Assembly: GCA_951812775.1 (NCBI GenBank)
Contig: OX638326.1
Coordinates: forward strand, 4,073,180 to 4,137,179
Direction: 5' to 3'
Length of the DNA stretch: 64,000 bases
From: an uncultured Alphaproteobacteria bacterium
GTDB taxonomy: Bacteria > Pseudomonadota > Alphaproteobacteria > MPNO01 > UBA2964
Position 1 is the stretch's first letter; each line of letters begins with the position of its first letter. The translations under genes were made by a program, and so were the position numbers. This document shows positions 1-8,142 of this stretch, piece after piece. The notes below the pieces were generated by a model. It saw only the letters and a list, made by a program, of their open reading frames with translations. It ran no database searches and was not told where the DNA came from.

Positions 1-246
1 ATGGAACTTCGTGCCGTTGCCATGCAGGGCCTTGCAAAACGCCTTAAATATGGTTCGGTAGCATTCTATGCCGGACAGCTTGAAGAAGCCGGTGCAAGCG
101 GTAGTAAGAGCGCTGTTAAAGAGGCATTTGGTCCGGTAGCAGGTGGTATCTCAGGCGCCATTGCGCTTGATCGTGGTCGCAAGACCTACGGAAAATGCTC
201 CTGCAAAAAATTCAAATTCAAATGCAAGGCTCCTAAGAAAAAGTAG
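1..246 (+). CDS. Small basic hypothetical protein, possibly 5'-truncated by the window edge
   Basis: The reading frame is open from the first base to a TAG at 244-246 (81 codons). The window starts exactly at an ATG, so it cannot be told whether this is the true start or an internal methionine. Residues 1-60 are mixed alanine/glycine-rich; the tail is strongly basic with three cysteines (KCSCKKFKFKCK near residues 64-75), which could bind metal or nucleic acid. I recognise no family. A good rho-independent terminator follows about 47 bases later, which supports a real transcription unit. Confidence 0.55.
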   Translation: MELRAVAMQGLAKRLKYGSVAFYAGQLEEAGASGSKSAVKEAFGPVAGGISGAIALDRGRKTYGKCSCKKFKFKCKAPKKK

Positions 247-292
247 GAGTTTGCGACAGATTAAATCCTGATCCGTAAAAGGGTCGGGAGAG

Positions 293-326
293 AGGGCGCC
301 ACCATTTAGGTGGCGCCCTTTTTTTA
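293..326 (+). terminator. Rho-independent terminator
   Basis: A perfect 11-bp stem (AGGGCGCCACC at 293-303, GGTGGCGCCCT at 309-319) with a 5-base loop is followed by a run of seven T. It closes the transcript of the gene ending at 246. Confidence 0.9.
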
Positions 327-449
327 TGTATTAGAAAAACCACCAATTCATTTGGATGTGAATAAAGTGCCCATATAGCGTGTTATATGTTTAGCGCGCT
401 TTGGCATGCTCGCCTCGTGGTATGAACTCTTTTTGGGGGATGGTTCGAT

Positions 450-1322
450 ATGAAGACCTTATTTGGTCCATTTGCAGTGATAGGCGCTCTTTTTTGTCTT
501 GGAACGTCTATAACCGTTGCGCAGGAAAAGAAAATGTCGCGCGGCGAGGTTCTTCTTTCGGCGGGTGGTTGTGGCAATTGTCATACCGATGTGAAGAATA
601 AAGGCCCGTTCCTCGCGGGTGGCCGAAAGTTAGAGACACCTTTTGGCGCTTTTTACGCGCCTAACATCACCAAGGATAAAAAACACGGTATCGGTAATTG
701 GTCGGACACGGATTTTCTTCAGGCTGTTCGAAAAGGTGTCTCGCCCGACGGCAGCCATTACTTTCCCGTTTTCCCCTACCCAGCCTACACCTTCATGACC
801 GACTCTGATCTCAAGGCCATTAAGGATTATATCTTCACGCTGCCGGCCGTTTCAAAACCGAATAAGCCGCATGGCGTTTCGTTTCCGTTTAATGTCCGCT
901 TTGGCCAATTTTTCTGGAAGTTGTTGTATTTCTCGGAAGGCCCCTACAAGGCAGATACGACCAAATCAAAAGAATGGAATCGCGGGGCCTATCTTTCGCG
1001 TGCCGTCGTACATTGCGGTGAATGCCATACACCCCGGACAATACTCGGCGGAATAAAAGACGGTTTCTGGTATGCCGGTACACCCGAAGGAGAAGGACCC
1101 GAAGGGGAGGGTGCACCGAACATTACGCCGCATGTTGAAAACGGTATCGGTAAATGGTCTGAAGAAGAAATTGTCAATTACCTGGAATCAGGTGAGGACC
1201 CGACCGGAGATTATGCCGGTTCGTTAATGGCGGAAGTTATTGAGAATGGGACGGCAAAGCTTTCCGCATCGGATCGCAAGGCAATTGCGGTATATCTGAA
1301 ATCTCTAAAACCATTGCCATAA
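450..1322 (+). CDS. Dihaem cytochrome c, periplasmic
   Basis: A 290-residue exported protein with an N-terminal signal peptide (about residues 1-24, ending near TVAQ) and two c-type haem motifs: CGNCH at residues 41-45 and CGECH at 189-193. Each lies in a separate cytochrome c fold. The architecture matches the dihaem cytochrome subunits that take electrons from membrane or periplasmic dehydrogenases (alcohol or gluconate dehydrogenase type), which usually carry three haems; here there are two. No dehydrogenase subunit lies next to it, so the electron donor is unknown. A GGGGGA stretch sits about 10 bases before the ATG. The downstream LysM gene is 86 bases away and probably transcribed separately. 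Confidence 0.85.
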   Translation: MKTLFGPFAVIGALFCLGTSITVAQEKKMSRGEVLLSAGGCGNCHTDVKNKGPFLAGGRKLETPFGAFYAPNITKDKKHGIGNWSDTDFLQAVRKGVSPDGSHYFPVFPYPAYTFMTDSDLKAIKDYIFTLPAVSKPNKPHGVSFPFNVRFGQFFWKLLYFSEGPYKADTTKSKEWNRGAYLSRAVVHCGECHTPRTILGGIKDGFWYAGTPEGEGPEGEGAPNITPHVENGIGKWSEEEIVNYLESGEDPTGDYAGSLMAEVIENGTAKLSASDRKAIAVYLKSLKPLP

Positions 1323-1408
1323 TCTCCCGCGTTGTACCGACGCAGCTTGGGCGTTAACCTGCGTTATGTTGAAGGCTGCGTTACGATAATTATCGGGAGA
1401 TAAAGCCT

Positions 1409-2497
1409 GTGAATCGCGCATATTTATTCGGTGGCGTTGGAGCTGCAATTCTTATAGTTGCGTTGGCCCTGACGCAATTTTTGGAAAATGAGACGACACC
1501 TCAGCCGACGAAGAAAGCTTCGAATTCGGCGACCGTGCCCGCAGTTTCAAAAGAGCAAACGAAACCTGTTAATCGGACTGGTTCGACGACGGTCAAAGCC
1601 AAGTCGAAACCGGCACCTCCGTCAAAAACAGGGACTCCTGTCAAACCGAGCTTTGATGTCGTGCGCGTAAATCCTCAGGGCGATGCGGTCATCGCAGGGC
1701 GCGCATCGCCCAATTCCGAAGTCACTGTGAAAACAGGTGAAAAAATTGTTGGAACGGTTAAATCAGATGCTCGCGGTGAATGGAGCTTGATTCCGAAAAA
1801 GCCTTTGCAGTCGGGTAACCGGGAACTCACATTGTCATCGAAACCAGGCAAAGGAGCGGAGGCTACTTCAGACAAAAAAGTTGTCCTTGTTGTTTCTGCG
1901 CGACGGAAAAATAACGCTGCACAAAAATCAACTAAGCCGAATGGCGCCCTTGCTGTTCTGGTCCCGGAAAAGGGAAAAGGGCCCAGTGTCGTTATTCAAA
2001 AGTCAGGAGTGCGTCAGGCACGCAGCAGTACCCAAAACGCGGAACAAACTGATCCACTATCTATAGATACCATAGATTATGATGCTCGCGGGAAGGTCAC
2101 TGTCGGCGATAAAGCGGACAAAAACGCCCAATTACATCTCTATAGTGATAATAAGTTAGTGGGCACAACGGCTGCAAATTCCAGGGGGCAGTGGTTTGTG
2201 TCGCCCAAGGACAGGTTACCACCCGGTCTCTATTCCCTCCGCGCTGACCATGTGGGCGAAAAGGATAAAGTCATTACAAGAGTTGAAACACGATTTGCCA
2301 GATCAGCTCCGTTGAAGGAAGTACCAGCGAAGGGCGTTGTTCTTGTTAAGACGGGAAATAGTCTGTGGCGAATTGCGCGGGAGGCCTATGGCGCCGGGAC
2401 ACAGTATACCGTTATCTATGAAGCTAACCGGGATCAAATTCGCGACCCTGATCTTATCTACCCGGGACAGGTTTTCTTTGTCCCCGTACAACGATAG
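1409..2497 (+). CDS. LysM-domain protein with two Ig-like modules
   Basis: The GTG start is preceded by a GGGAGA ribosome site. An N-terminal hydrophobic segment (residues about 6-24) acts as signal anchor. A lysine/threonine/proline-rich linker follows, then two bacterial Ig-like modules with the typical V-x-G-x-A-x-P-N-S and G-E-W/Q-W pattern (about residues 83-165 and 215-297), and a C-terminal LysM (about 311-360, starting VKTGNSLWRIA, ending YPGQVFFVP). LysM binds peptidoglycan glycan chains, so the protein probably sits in the periplasm at the cell wall. Proteins of this shape are common in Alphaproteobacteria; no enzyme domain is visible. The function beyond wall binding is not known. 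Confidence 0.85.
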   Translation: MNRAYLFGGVGAAILIVALALTQFLENETTPQPTKKASNSATVPAVSKEQTKPVNRTGSTTVKAKSKPAPPSKTGTPVKPSFDVVRVNPQGDAVIAGRASPNSEVTVKTGEKIVGTVKSDARGEWSLIPKKPLQSGNRELTLSSKPGKGAEATSDKKVVLVVSARRKNNAAQKSTKPNGALAVLVPEKGKGPSVVIQKSGVRQARSSTQNAEQTDPLSIDTIDYDARGKVTVGDKADKNAQLHLYSDNKLVGTTAANSRGQWFVSPKDRLPPGLYSLRADHVGEKDKVITRVETRFARSAPLKEVPAKGVVLVKTGNSLWRIAREAYGAGTQYTVIYEANRDQIRDPDLIYPGQVFFVPVQR

Positions 2498-2792
2498 ACT
2501 GGCTCCGGTCCAGGGATATGTCTGCGTATGGAATTTGAGCACTTGCATCGACAATTCTGCTGAACTGTCGACGAATTTCTCTAGATTCCACTGAATAAGG
2601 CAGTTCGCCCAGACGCGCTAAAACAACCATCTGGGCGCCGCCCTCTGGTGACCGTCGAATCGCCGAGTCAAAAATGGTCTCGAAACTCTCAAACCGGAAC
2701 GTCGCCGGAATGGGCATACAATGGGATGACAACAGCATCGGGTTGCTATCACCTGCAACTTCATCATTAATATTCTGGACTGCGTCGGCCAT
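2454..2792 (-). CDS. Hypothetical protein, convergent with the LysM gene
   Basis: A 112-codon minus-strand frame fills most of the gap between the LysM gene and the acyl-CoA synthetase. Its 3' end overlaps the LysM gene by 44 bases. The composition looks protein-like (a central stretch rich in alternating hydrophobic and charged residues, IFDSAIRRS and MVVLARLGELPYS), but no family is recognised, there is no signal peptide, and no clear ribosome site precedes the ATG. It may be a true small gene or a chance frame. Confidence 0.35.
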   Translation of the reverse strand: MADAVQNINDEVAGDSNPMLLSSHCMPIPATFRFESFETIFDSAIRRSPEGGAQMVVLARLGELPYSVESREIRRQFSRIVDASAQIPYADISLDRSQSIVVRGQRKPVPGR

Positions 2793-2902
2793 CGGTCGGA
2801 TGCTTGCTCACGGAAATTAGACAGATATTCTGCTATAGGAACTTCCTAATTGTCGTCGCTTAAGATACCGTTAAGTGCCGCAGTATTAGTGATTTTTTGT
2901 GT

Positions 2903-4471
2903 TTAGTTTGTCTCGGCCCACAGTTTTTTCAGATCATCGCGTAAAACCTTTCCGCGGTCTGATTTAGGAAGGTCATCGACCAGATATACATTCTTTGGCG
3001 ATTTAAATTCCGGCAACGATTGACCGCAGTGCGCCAAAATATCTTCGCTGGAGATGTTTTCGCCCGGTTTCGCAACAATGTAACATACGACCTCTTCCCC
3101 ATAGATTTTGTCTGGAATCCCGACCGCTGCGGCTTCCCGAATCTGGGGGTGTTTCATCAAGACATTATCGATCTCAAGTGGTGCTATATTGACGCCACCA
3201 CGGATAATGAGATCTTTCGTCCTTCCGGTTACGCGGACGAAACCTTCATCATCAAGGATGGCAAGATCGCCGGTTCTCATGCGAACGTCTTTTTGGTCTT
3301 CCCATTCGCCTTCCGGAGAAATTGTCGCGATGCATGTTTGTGGGCCACCAATTGTAACCTCGCCCTCTGTACCGGGCGGGCAGCCGTCTTCAGCGGAATC
3401 AACGATCAGGAATTCCTGATGTTTAGCTGGTGGGCCAACAGTCCCCATCTGACGTTTATAGTGGCGGTTGCCGCATATCCATCCAGCTTCTGACATGCCA
3501 TATAGCTGGAGAAGCGTAACGCCATACATTTCTTCAAACTGTTTCCATTGTTCGGGAGACAAAGGCGCCGTTGAACAGGTCATTAATCTCAGAGACGGGA
3601 TCTCGTCGGCAGTTTCACCGGTTGGTTCGTTGAGGAGCATGTTTACGACCGTCGGAACGCCAGCGGAGAAAGTCAGTTCATGTTTCTTGATCCACTCAAA
3701 GAACCGGCTCCGCGAAAATCGTGGGGCCATATACATCGACAAGCCGGTCTCAATCCACGGCATCAAGCTGAGAACTTGAGCGGAATTCCACCCGAACGAA
3801 CGATATTCCAGGGTACGGTCCTCGGCGGTTAAACCGAGAAAATCAATGGTATTCAAGCCATTGAGCCAATACGCCATGTGATCGTAAACCACGCATTTGG
3901 GCCGTGATGTTGTTCCTGAGGTACAGAAAATACAGGATATATCGTCTGGCCCGTTTTCTGTTTCCACCGCGATCTGCTTATCAGTTGCGGCTACCGCAGC
4001 AAAAAATTCCGACCTATCAGACTCCATGCTGCCTTCATCTACCCATCGGTCGAACCGCATAACGTCGCCGCCGACACCGTTTGTTAGCGCATCACCATCC
4101 AAATTTGTATGCCAGAGCGTTAGTTTCGGCTCGATTGATTGAAGTAATTCCGTGATATGTGCGGCGTTAATTTCAACGTTCAAAGGACATACGACGGCTC
4201 CGAGGCGCCAAATACCCATCCAGATGATCATTTTATCGAGGCTTTCATCGGCCAGGAGACCAATTCTGTCTCCCTTTTTGATTCCACGAGAAACCAGATG
4301 ACGGGCGATCTGATCGGCGCTATCCGCGAGCTTTCCCCAATTTATAGAACGATTCTGTTCCAGATCATAAAGCGCTATTTTGTCGGGGTGTTGTTGGCGA
4401 TACTTCTCCAGGATGCCGCGAATCGAAGAAAAGGGGATGGCCAGCTCAGGCTGGTTAAATTGATGCGCCAC
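2903..4471 (-). CDS. Acyl-CoA synthetase, AMP-forming (ANL superfamily)
   Basis: A 522-residue member of the acyl/aryl-CoA synthetase (ANL) family, which adenylates a carboxylic acid with ATP and transfers the acyl group to CoA. The start is GTG with a GAGG ribosome site 5 bases before it. Visible motifs: the phosphate-binding loop CTSGTTSRPK (about residue 180), YGMSEAG, the RTGDLA..G motif with the hinge RTKDLIIRGG, and the C-terminal catalytic lysine in SDRGKVLRD. The substrate cannot be read from sequence; the length and motifs fit medium- or long-chain or aromatic acid ligases. It stands alone between a small ORF and a 550-base gap, so context gives no pathway. Confidence 0.85.
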   Translation of the reverse strand: MAHQFNQPELAIPFSSIRGILEKYRQQHPDKIALYDLEQNRSINWGKLADSADQIARHLVSRGIKKGDRIGLLADESLDKMIIWMGIWRLGAVVCPLNVEINAAHITELLQSIEPKLTLWHTNLDGDALTNGVGGDVMRFDRWVDEGSMESDRSEFFAAVAATDKQIAVETENGPDDISCIFCTSGTTSRPKCVVYDHMAYWLNGLNTIDFLGLTAEDRTLEYRSFGWNSAQVLSLMPWIETGLSMYMAPRFSRSRFFEWIKKHELTFSAGVPTVVNMLLNEPTGETADEIPSLRLMTCSTAPLSPEQWKQFEEMYGVTLLQLYGMSEAGWICGNRHYKRQMGTVGPPAKHQEFLIVDSAEDGCPPGTEGEVTIGGPQTCIATISPEGEWEDQKDVRMRTGDLAILDDEGFVRVTGRTKDLIIRGGVNIAPLEIDNVLMKHPQIREAAAVGIPDKIYGEEVVCYIVAKPGENISSEDILAHCGQSLPEFKSPKNVYLVDDLPKSDRGKVLRDDLKKLWAETN

Positions 4472-4890
4472 AGGTGCCTCGGATTAAAAATTTAGGGGTG
4501 CATTGTTTTCAGCTAGGGGCGGCTCGTCAAGGGGGAGGCGTCGATGGGCCGTGAATGCTTCAGCTGATTCGATTTACAGGAGGCCAAATTACTGGTCATC
4601 CTTCCGTTGAATTCGGCTTTGGGGTTAAGAGGGGGGGGAGGGGCGTATTGCCGTTGAAGTAAGACGTTAAATAGTTGCACTCGCTGATTTCTAAGTCACG
4701 GAAGCAAACGTTTGTAAAAGCATTTCAGGCTCGAAAATGTCACAGGAATGTGGTAGGAAGGCACGTGTCAGTAACGAAGTTTCTGTAGGGGGCATTTCTA
4801 CGGGCGTTCTTGCGTGCGCGGAGTGAGAAAATAGTAAGAAAGTTGTTGGATGCTTTTTGTGGAACAAAATGAAACAACGGAGTTTGAGGC
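4472..4890. other. Long gene-free region upstream of the PEP-CTERM gene
   Basis: No convincing gene is seen. The stretch holds a G-rich tract at 4621-4643 (runs of 4, 8 and 4 G separated by short spacers) that could form a quadruplex on the plus strand, and probably the promoter of the minus-strand acyl-CoA synthetase near its left end. The right part leads into the regulatory elements of the PEP-CTERM gene. Confidence 0.4.
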
Positions 4891-4907
4891 TGTCGGAATT
4901 TTTGACA
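4891..4907 (+). promoter_or_regulatory. Putative enhancer-binding-protein site of the PEP-CTERM regulon (copy 1)
   Basis: TGTCGGAATTTTTGACA, an inverted repeat (TGTC...GACA) matched at 15 of 17 positions by TGTCGGAAATTTTTACA at 56353-56369, in front of the other PEP-CTERM gene. In both places the last base lies exactly 65 bases before the GG of a -24/-12 promoter. That placement is typical of an activator site for sigma-54 promoters. The likely activator, by analogy with other PEP-CTERM organisms, is a PrsR-type response regulator, which is not in this window. Confidence 0.7.
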
Positions 4908-4970
4908 GTTCGAGGGTAACTACCTCCCTGTTTTCCCATTTTGGTCTTTAAAACAAAGAGTTAAGGTAAC

Positions 4971-4987
4971 TGGCATATTTCTTGCTT
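4971..4987 (+). promoter_or_regulatory. Sigma-54 (-24/-12) promoter of PEP-CTERM gene 1
   Basis: TGGCATATTTCTTGCTT carries the invariant GG (4972-4973) and GC (4984-4985) separated by 10 bases, with TGGCA and TTGCTT flanks close to consensus. Transcription would start near 4997, leaving a leader of about 30 bases before the ATG at 5028. Confidence 0.75.
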
Positions 4988-5027
4988 AAATAAGGCTTAG
5001 GTAAAGTTTTAAAGTTAGGTTTTTAAT

Positions 5028-5958
5028 ATGGCTTTCGGAATAACAGCGCAGAAAAGAGTATCTGCTCGCCAGCGCCCTGCTTGGGGCGTGATGGCAGCGG
5101 CTGTTTCTGCATTGTTGGTTTTAAGTCCGAACGCCAACGCCTAGGGAAATCAATTTTGACGAAAGTCATCTTGCGTCCACGCCATCGGTATATGGCGAGC
5201 CCCAAGGTTTGATCATCGACGATGAATACGCGACGCCTGGAAATATCACCGGCGACTCGTCTCTTACAGCTACCTTTACGGGACGGTGGAAAGACGGTAG
5301 CTCTAATGACATTAACGGATGGTGTCGTCCGCTTGTTCTGTTTGATTCCGATAACCCAACTGGTGGTGATGGCGATCTAGGCGCACCTTTCACACATGTC
5401 ACGACAGGGCAGGTTAAAAATCCCGGCAATATCCTGATTGTTCACGAGCAATATAGCTCGTGCCGGAATTCGTCAGGCGCTTCGGTAGTTGGTTATACCA
5501 ATACCAATGGCTGGACCCAGAATGCAGTGTCTTGTGATGATCCCGATGACAATGCATCGGGTGGACGGTTCGAAATTTCATTTAACTTTCATTTAACAAG
5601 GACATCACGTAACAAGGACATCACGCTGTCGAGTATCGATTTCTTCGATATTGAAGGCGCTGAGACAACCAACGATAACGAAATCAAGTTGTTTGACGCC
5701 AATGGCAACCAGATCATGGACAATGCCTTCTGCACGCCAGATACGGGCGGCGACAATAAATGGGCCGCCGTTGATTTCGGTGATATTAGCGGTATTCGTC
5801 GGATTGAGATCGGTTGTAAAGGGTCTTGTGCCATCGGCGATATCAAAGGCGTAAATGATACACCGCCAGTACTACCTGAGCCTGCCGGAGCCGGTTTCCT
5901 TCTTGCAGGACTTGGTTGGGTTATGATGATGCGTCGCCGCAAAGCTGCTACTGCCTGA
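5028..5958 (+). pseudogene. PEP-CTERM sorting-signal protein, frameshifted at the signal-peptide junction
   Basis: From ATG 5028 a good signal peptide is read (hydrophobic core VMAAAVSALLVL, ending SPNANA), but the next codon is TAG at 5142. Skipping one base there opens a frame (ARG GLU ILE ASN PHE ASP...) that runs without a stop from 5143 to 5958. The mature part has the features of secreted PEP-CTERM proteins (GRFEISFNF...LSSIDFFDIEG) and ends in the sorting signal: VLPEPAGAGFLLAGLGW, a hydrophobic segment, then MMMRRRK. Exosortase would cut at this signal. So the gene is complete apart from a one-base insertion near 5142. Starting instead at TTG 5209 gives a 249-residue product without a signal peptide, which could not be exported. 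It is preceded by a sigma-54 promoter and activator site and followed by a terminator at 5994. Confidence 0.8.
5594..5625 (+). repeat. 16-bp tandem duplication inside PEP-CTERM gene 1
   Basis: TAACAAGGACATCACG occurs twice back to back (5594-5609 and 5610-5625). The two copies are read in different frames (LTRTSR then NKDIT). With the adjoining bases the duplication looks like a 21-base, in-frame insertion of seven codons just before the conserved LSSIDFFDIE segment. Confidence 0.8.
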
Positions 5959-5993
5959 TGGTTCTCAGGCCTCAAGCAAACAGGTATTGGTTG

Positions 5994-6013
5994 GCTGTGT
6001 ATACAGCTTTTTT
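5994..6013 (+). terminator. Terminator after PEP-CTERM gene 1
   Basis: Stem GCTGT/ACAGC (5994-5998 and 6003-6007), four-base loop, then six T. The stem is short but correctly placed 36 bases after the stop codon. Confidence 0.55.
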
Positions 6014-6053
6014 ATGTCCGATATCATCGCAGGGTAAACGGCAATAACGAGCG

Positions 6054-6648
6054 TTAGCTTCCGCCTAACTCATTCAACAGTTGCCGGGCGTCATCGCGCT
6101 CCTTAAAAGTATCATTTGTCTTTAGGATGCCCTCTAACTCACGCCTTGCCTGTTGTGCTCGTCCCAATCGGCTTAGCGCGACAGCGATGTGATAACGGAC
6201 ACCATGTGCTTTTGCTGCGCGGGCGCTTGCGTCCCTAAGGAAAGGTAGACCCTTTGCTGCCTCTCCCCGTTTAACCAGCAGCCAACCATAGGTATCAAGT
6301 ACAGGTGGAAGGGTAGGAGCGAGTTCGTAGGCTTTCTTGACGGTTTGAAAAGCCCGCGCATCGCCAATTTTATCGTAAAGGAGTGCCAGGTTATTCAGCA
6401 TCCCAATATCTTTGGGATATTTTTTTACATAGGTTTCATGCCTGAGCGCTTCCCTAAAACTCTCCTCAGATCTGCGCTTTTGTCTCAGAGCCAAATAGAC
6501 GCAGCGCATCCTCATAGAACTCAAAGCTCTTACTGCCCCCGGTTTTCGCGAGGCCATGCTGTGAGGCCATCGCAAAGATGAAAAGGACTAAACAGGTTGC
6601 GACAAAAGTTATGTATTTAGGCAGCCAGGTTCTCATTTTTCGGATCAA
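6054..6648 (-). pseudogene. prsT: Remnant of the PEP-CTERM system TPR protein PrsT
   Basis: Two minus-strand frames join here. The first (TTG 6648, AGGAA ribosome site) gives an N-terminal membrane or signal segment and the start of a first TPR (FYEDALRLF), then stops. Overlapping it in another frame is a C-terminal TPR block: LNNLALLYDKIGD, AYELAP, VLDTYGWLLVKRGEA, YHIAVALSRLGR. This block, especially the NNLA..Y..GD and DT.GW..V..GE signatures, matches what I know of the C-terminus of PrsT, a TPR lipoprotein of about 900 residues found with exosortase/PEP-CTERM systems. The head and tail remain while the middle is missing and the frame is lost, so this is an internal-deletion remnant. It lies convergent to PEP-CTERM gene 1. 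The assignment rests on motif memory rather than a search. Confidence 0.6.
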
Positions 6649-6754
6649 AATTTCCTGAATCGATCACGTCATATAGTGTCTCACATCCATACTAAGTGTA
6701 TCCAGATATAAATGGGATGCGTTGATCAGTAATCTAGCCTTTCCGGCTAAAATA

Positions 6755-6828
6755 TGGCTGGGGGACCTGGATTTGAACCAGGGCTGCGCGGGTCAGAGCC
6801 GCGAGTTCTACCGCTAAACTATCCCCCA
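6755..6828 (-). tRNA. tRNA-Gln (anticodon CTG)
   Basis: Read on the minus strand: acceptor TGGGGGA pairs with TCCCCCA, discriminator G and encoded CCA; anticodon stem CGCGG/CCGCG around the loop CTCTGAC gives anticodon CTG; the T arm is CCTGG-TTCAAAT-CCAGG. All arms close, and the length is 74 with CCA. Confidence 0.95.
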
Positions 6829-7005
6829 ACAGTGGGGGCCATATCGGCCGATCTTGAAAGCAACGCATAACATACCAAGGATGCCGTAAACAAGAGATTT
6901 GCTTGTTTTCTCCTTGCCATTCAGTTGGATAGAGCTACCATAAATGGAAGTTCTTAAGAAATGGACTGCATCGCTAGAGCGTCGCAGCAACAATAAGGTA
7001 AGAAC

Positions 7006-8142
7006 GTGAGCGGAGAAGGTCGATCAACCGGCAAGAAAGCCGGACGGAGGCGAGGTGGCGTGGGGCGTCGCCGTCATACCCGTGACGATCAAAGAAAAAT
7101 TATCGCCGCACTGGATCTTGGAACAAATAACTGTCGCCTACTGATTGCACATCCTAAATCCAACGGGTTTAAGGTTATCGATGGATTCTCAAGAATCGTG
7201 CGTTTGGGCGAGGGCGTCGCAGGCTCGGGAAATCTCTCGGACGCCGCGATGGATCGCACTTTTGATGCGCTGAGAATGTGTGCTGAACGGATCGTACGCC
7301 GGGATGTCACTCACGGAAGATATATTGCGACGGAAGCCTGTCGGCAGGCTAAAAACGGCGAAGAGTTTCTCACCCGCATCGAAAAAGAAATCGGAATTCG
7401 CCTCGAAACAATTCCATCCCGTGAGGAGGCTGAATTGACGCTAGCAGGTTGCCTGCCCTTGCTGGATTCCAAAGCCCCCTATGCTTTGACATTTGATGTT
7501 GGCGGCGGAAGCGCGGAAGTTTTATGGGTCAAGCTCCATGATGGAAAACCACCGGAAGTCCTGGGGTGGATTTCACTGCCGTGCGGAGTCGTGACCATAA
7601 CCGAACGTTATGGCGACCCGGATATTTCGCGGGAGAGTTATGTCAGAATGGTTAATGATATCAATGTTTTGCTAAAACCGTTTGATGACGAGTTTGGAAT
7701 TAGTACAGCTATGGAACGTGGCGAAGTCCAAATGCTGGGCACAGCCGGGACGGTGACGACCATTGCCGGCGTCCAAATGGGCCTCAATCGCTACAACCGA
7801 TCGGCTGTCGACGGGTCGTGGCTCGATTTTGAGGCCGTTTATTCGGTATGTAACAGCCTTGTAAACGCCTCTTTTGATGAACGTGCTTCCTATGCCTGCG
7901 TCGGTCGCAATAGGGCGGAGCTAGTTGTAGCGGGTTGCGGGGTTTTGGAAGCGATCTGCAGAACTTGGCCGGCGGGTCGTTTACGGGTTGCGGACCGGGG
8001 TGTTCGAGAGGGTATCCTTCTTGGGCTATCTCGTTTGGTTTTGGGACAGCCGGAAGCTGACAACAATGCTGCAGGTCGCCATGGGCGCTTGCCAGCGCAG
8101 AACATCGAATTAAGCGGGCGAGACCATGCCCCGCCGTCGTAA
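7006..8142 (+). CDS. ppx: Exopolyphosphatase / guanosine pentaphosphatase (Ppx/GppA family)
   Basis: A 378-residue ASKHA-fold phosphatase. Phosphate-1 motif ALDLGTNNCRLLIA (about residues 36-49) and phosphate-2 motif FDVGGGSAEVLWV (about 164-176) are clear, as is GTAGTVTTIAG. The family releases phosphate from polyphosphate or converts pppGpp to ppGpp; sequence does not separate the two, and this is the short form without the C-terminal HD domain. The start is GTG with TAAGGTAAG before it. The first 25 residues are arginine/glycine-rich and unconserved. The 3' end overlaps rlmE by 17 bases, and the ppx-rlmE pair is a common alphaproteobacterial arrangement. Confidence 0.9.
   Translation: MSGEGRSTGKKAGRRRGGVGRRRHTRDDQRKIIAALDLGTNNCRLLIAHPKSNGFKVIDGFSRIVRLGEGVAGSGNLSDAAMDRTFDALRMCAERIVRRDVTHGRYIATEACRQAKNGEEFLTRIEKEIGIRLETIPSREEAELTLAGCLPLLDSKAPYALTFDVGGGSAEVLWVKLHDGKPPEVLGWISLPCGVVTITERYGDPDISRESYVRMVNDINVLLKPFDDEFGISTAMERGEVQMLGTAGTVTTIAGVQMGLNRYNRSAVDGSWLDFEAVYSVCNSLVNASFDERASYACVGRNRAELVVAGCGVLEAICRTWPAGRLRVADRGVREGILLGLSRLVLGQPEADNNAAGRHGRLPAQNIELSGRDHAPPS

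Noticed and set aside
4691..4939. 82-codon minus-strand frame upstream of PEP-CTERM gene 1
   Set aside because: No ribosome site, odd composition, and it overlaps the activator box at 4891-4907, which is better explained as regulatory DNA.
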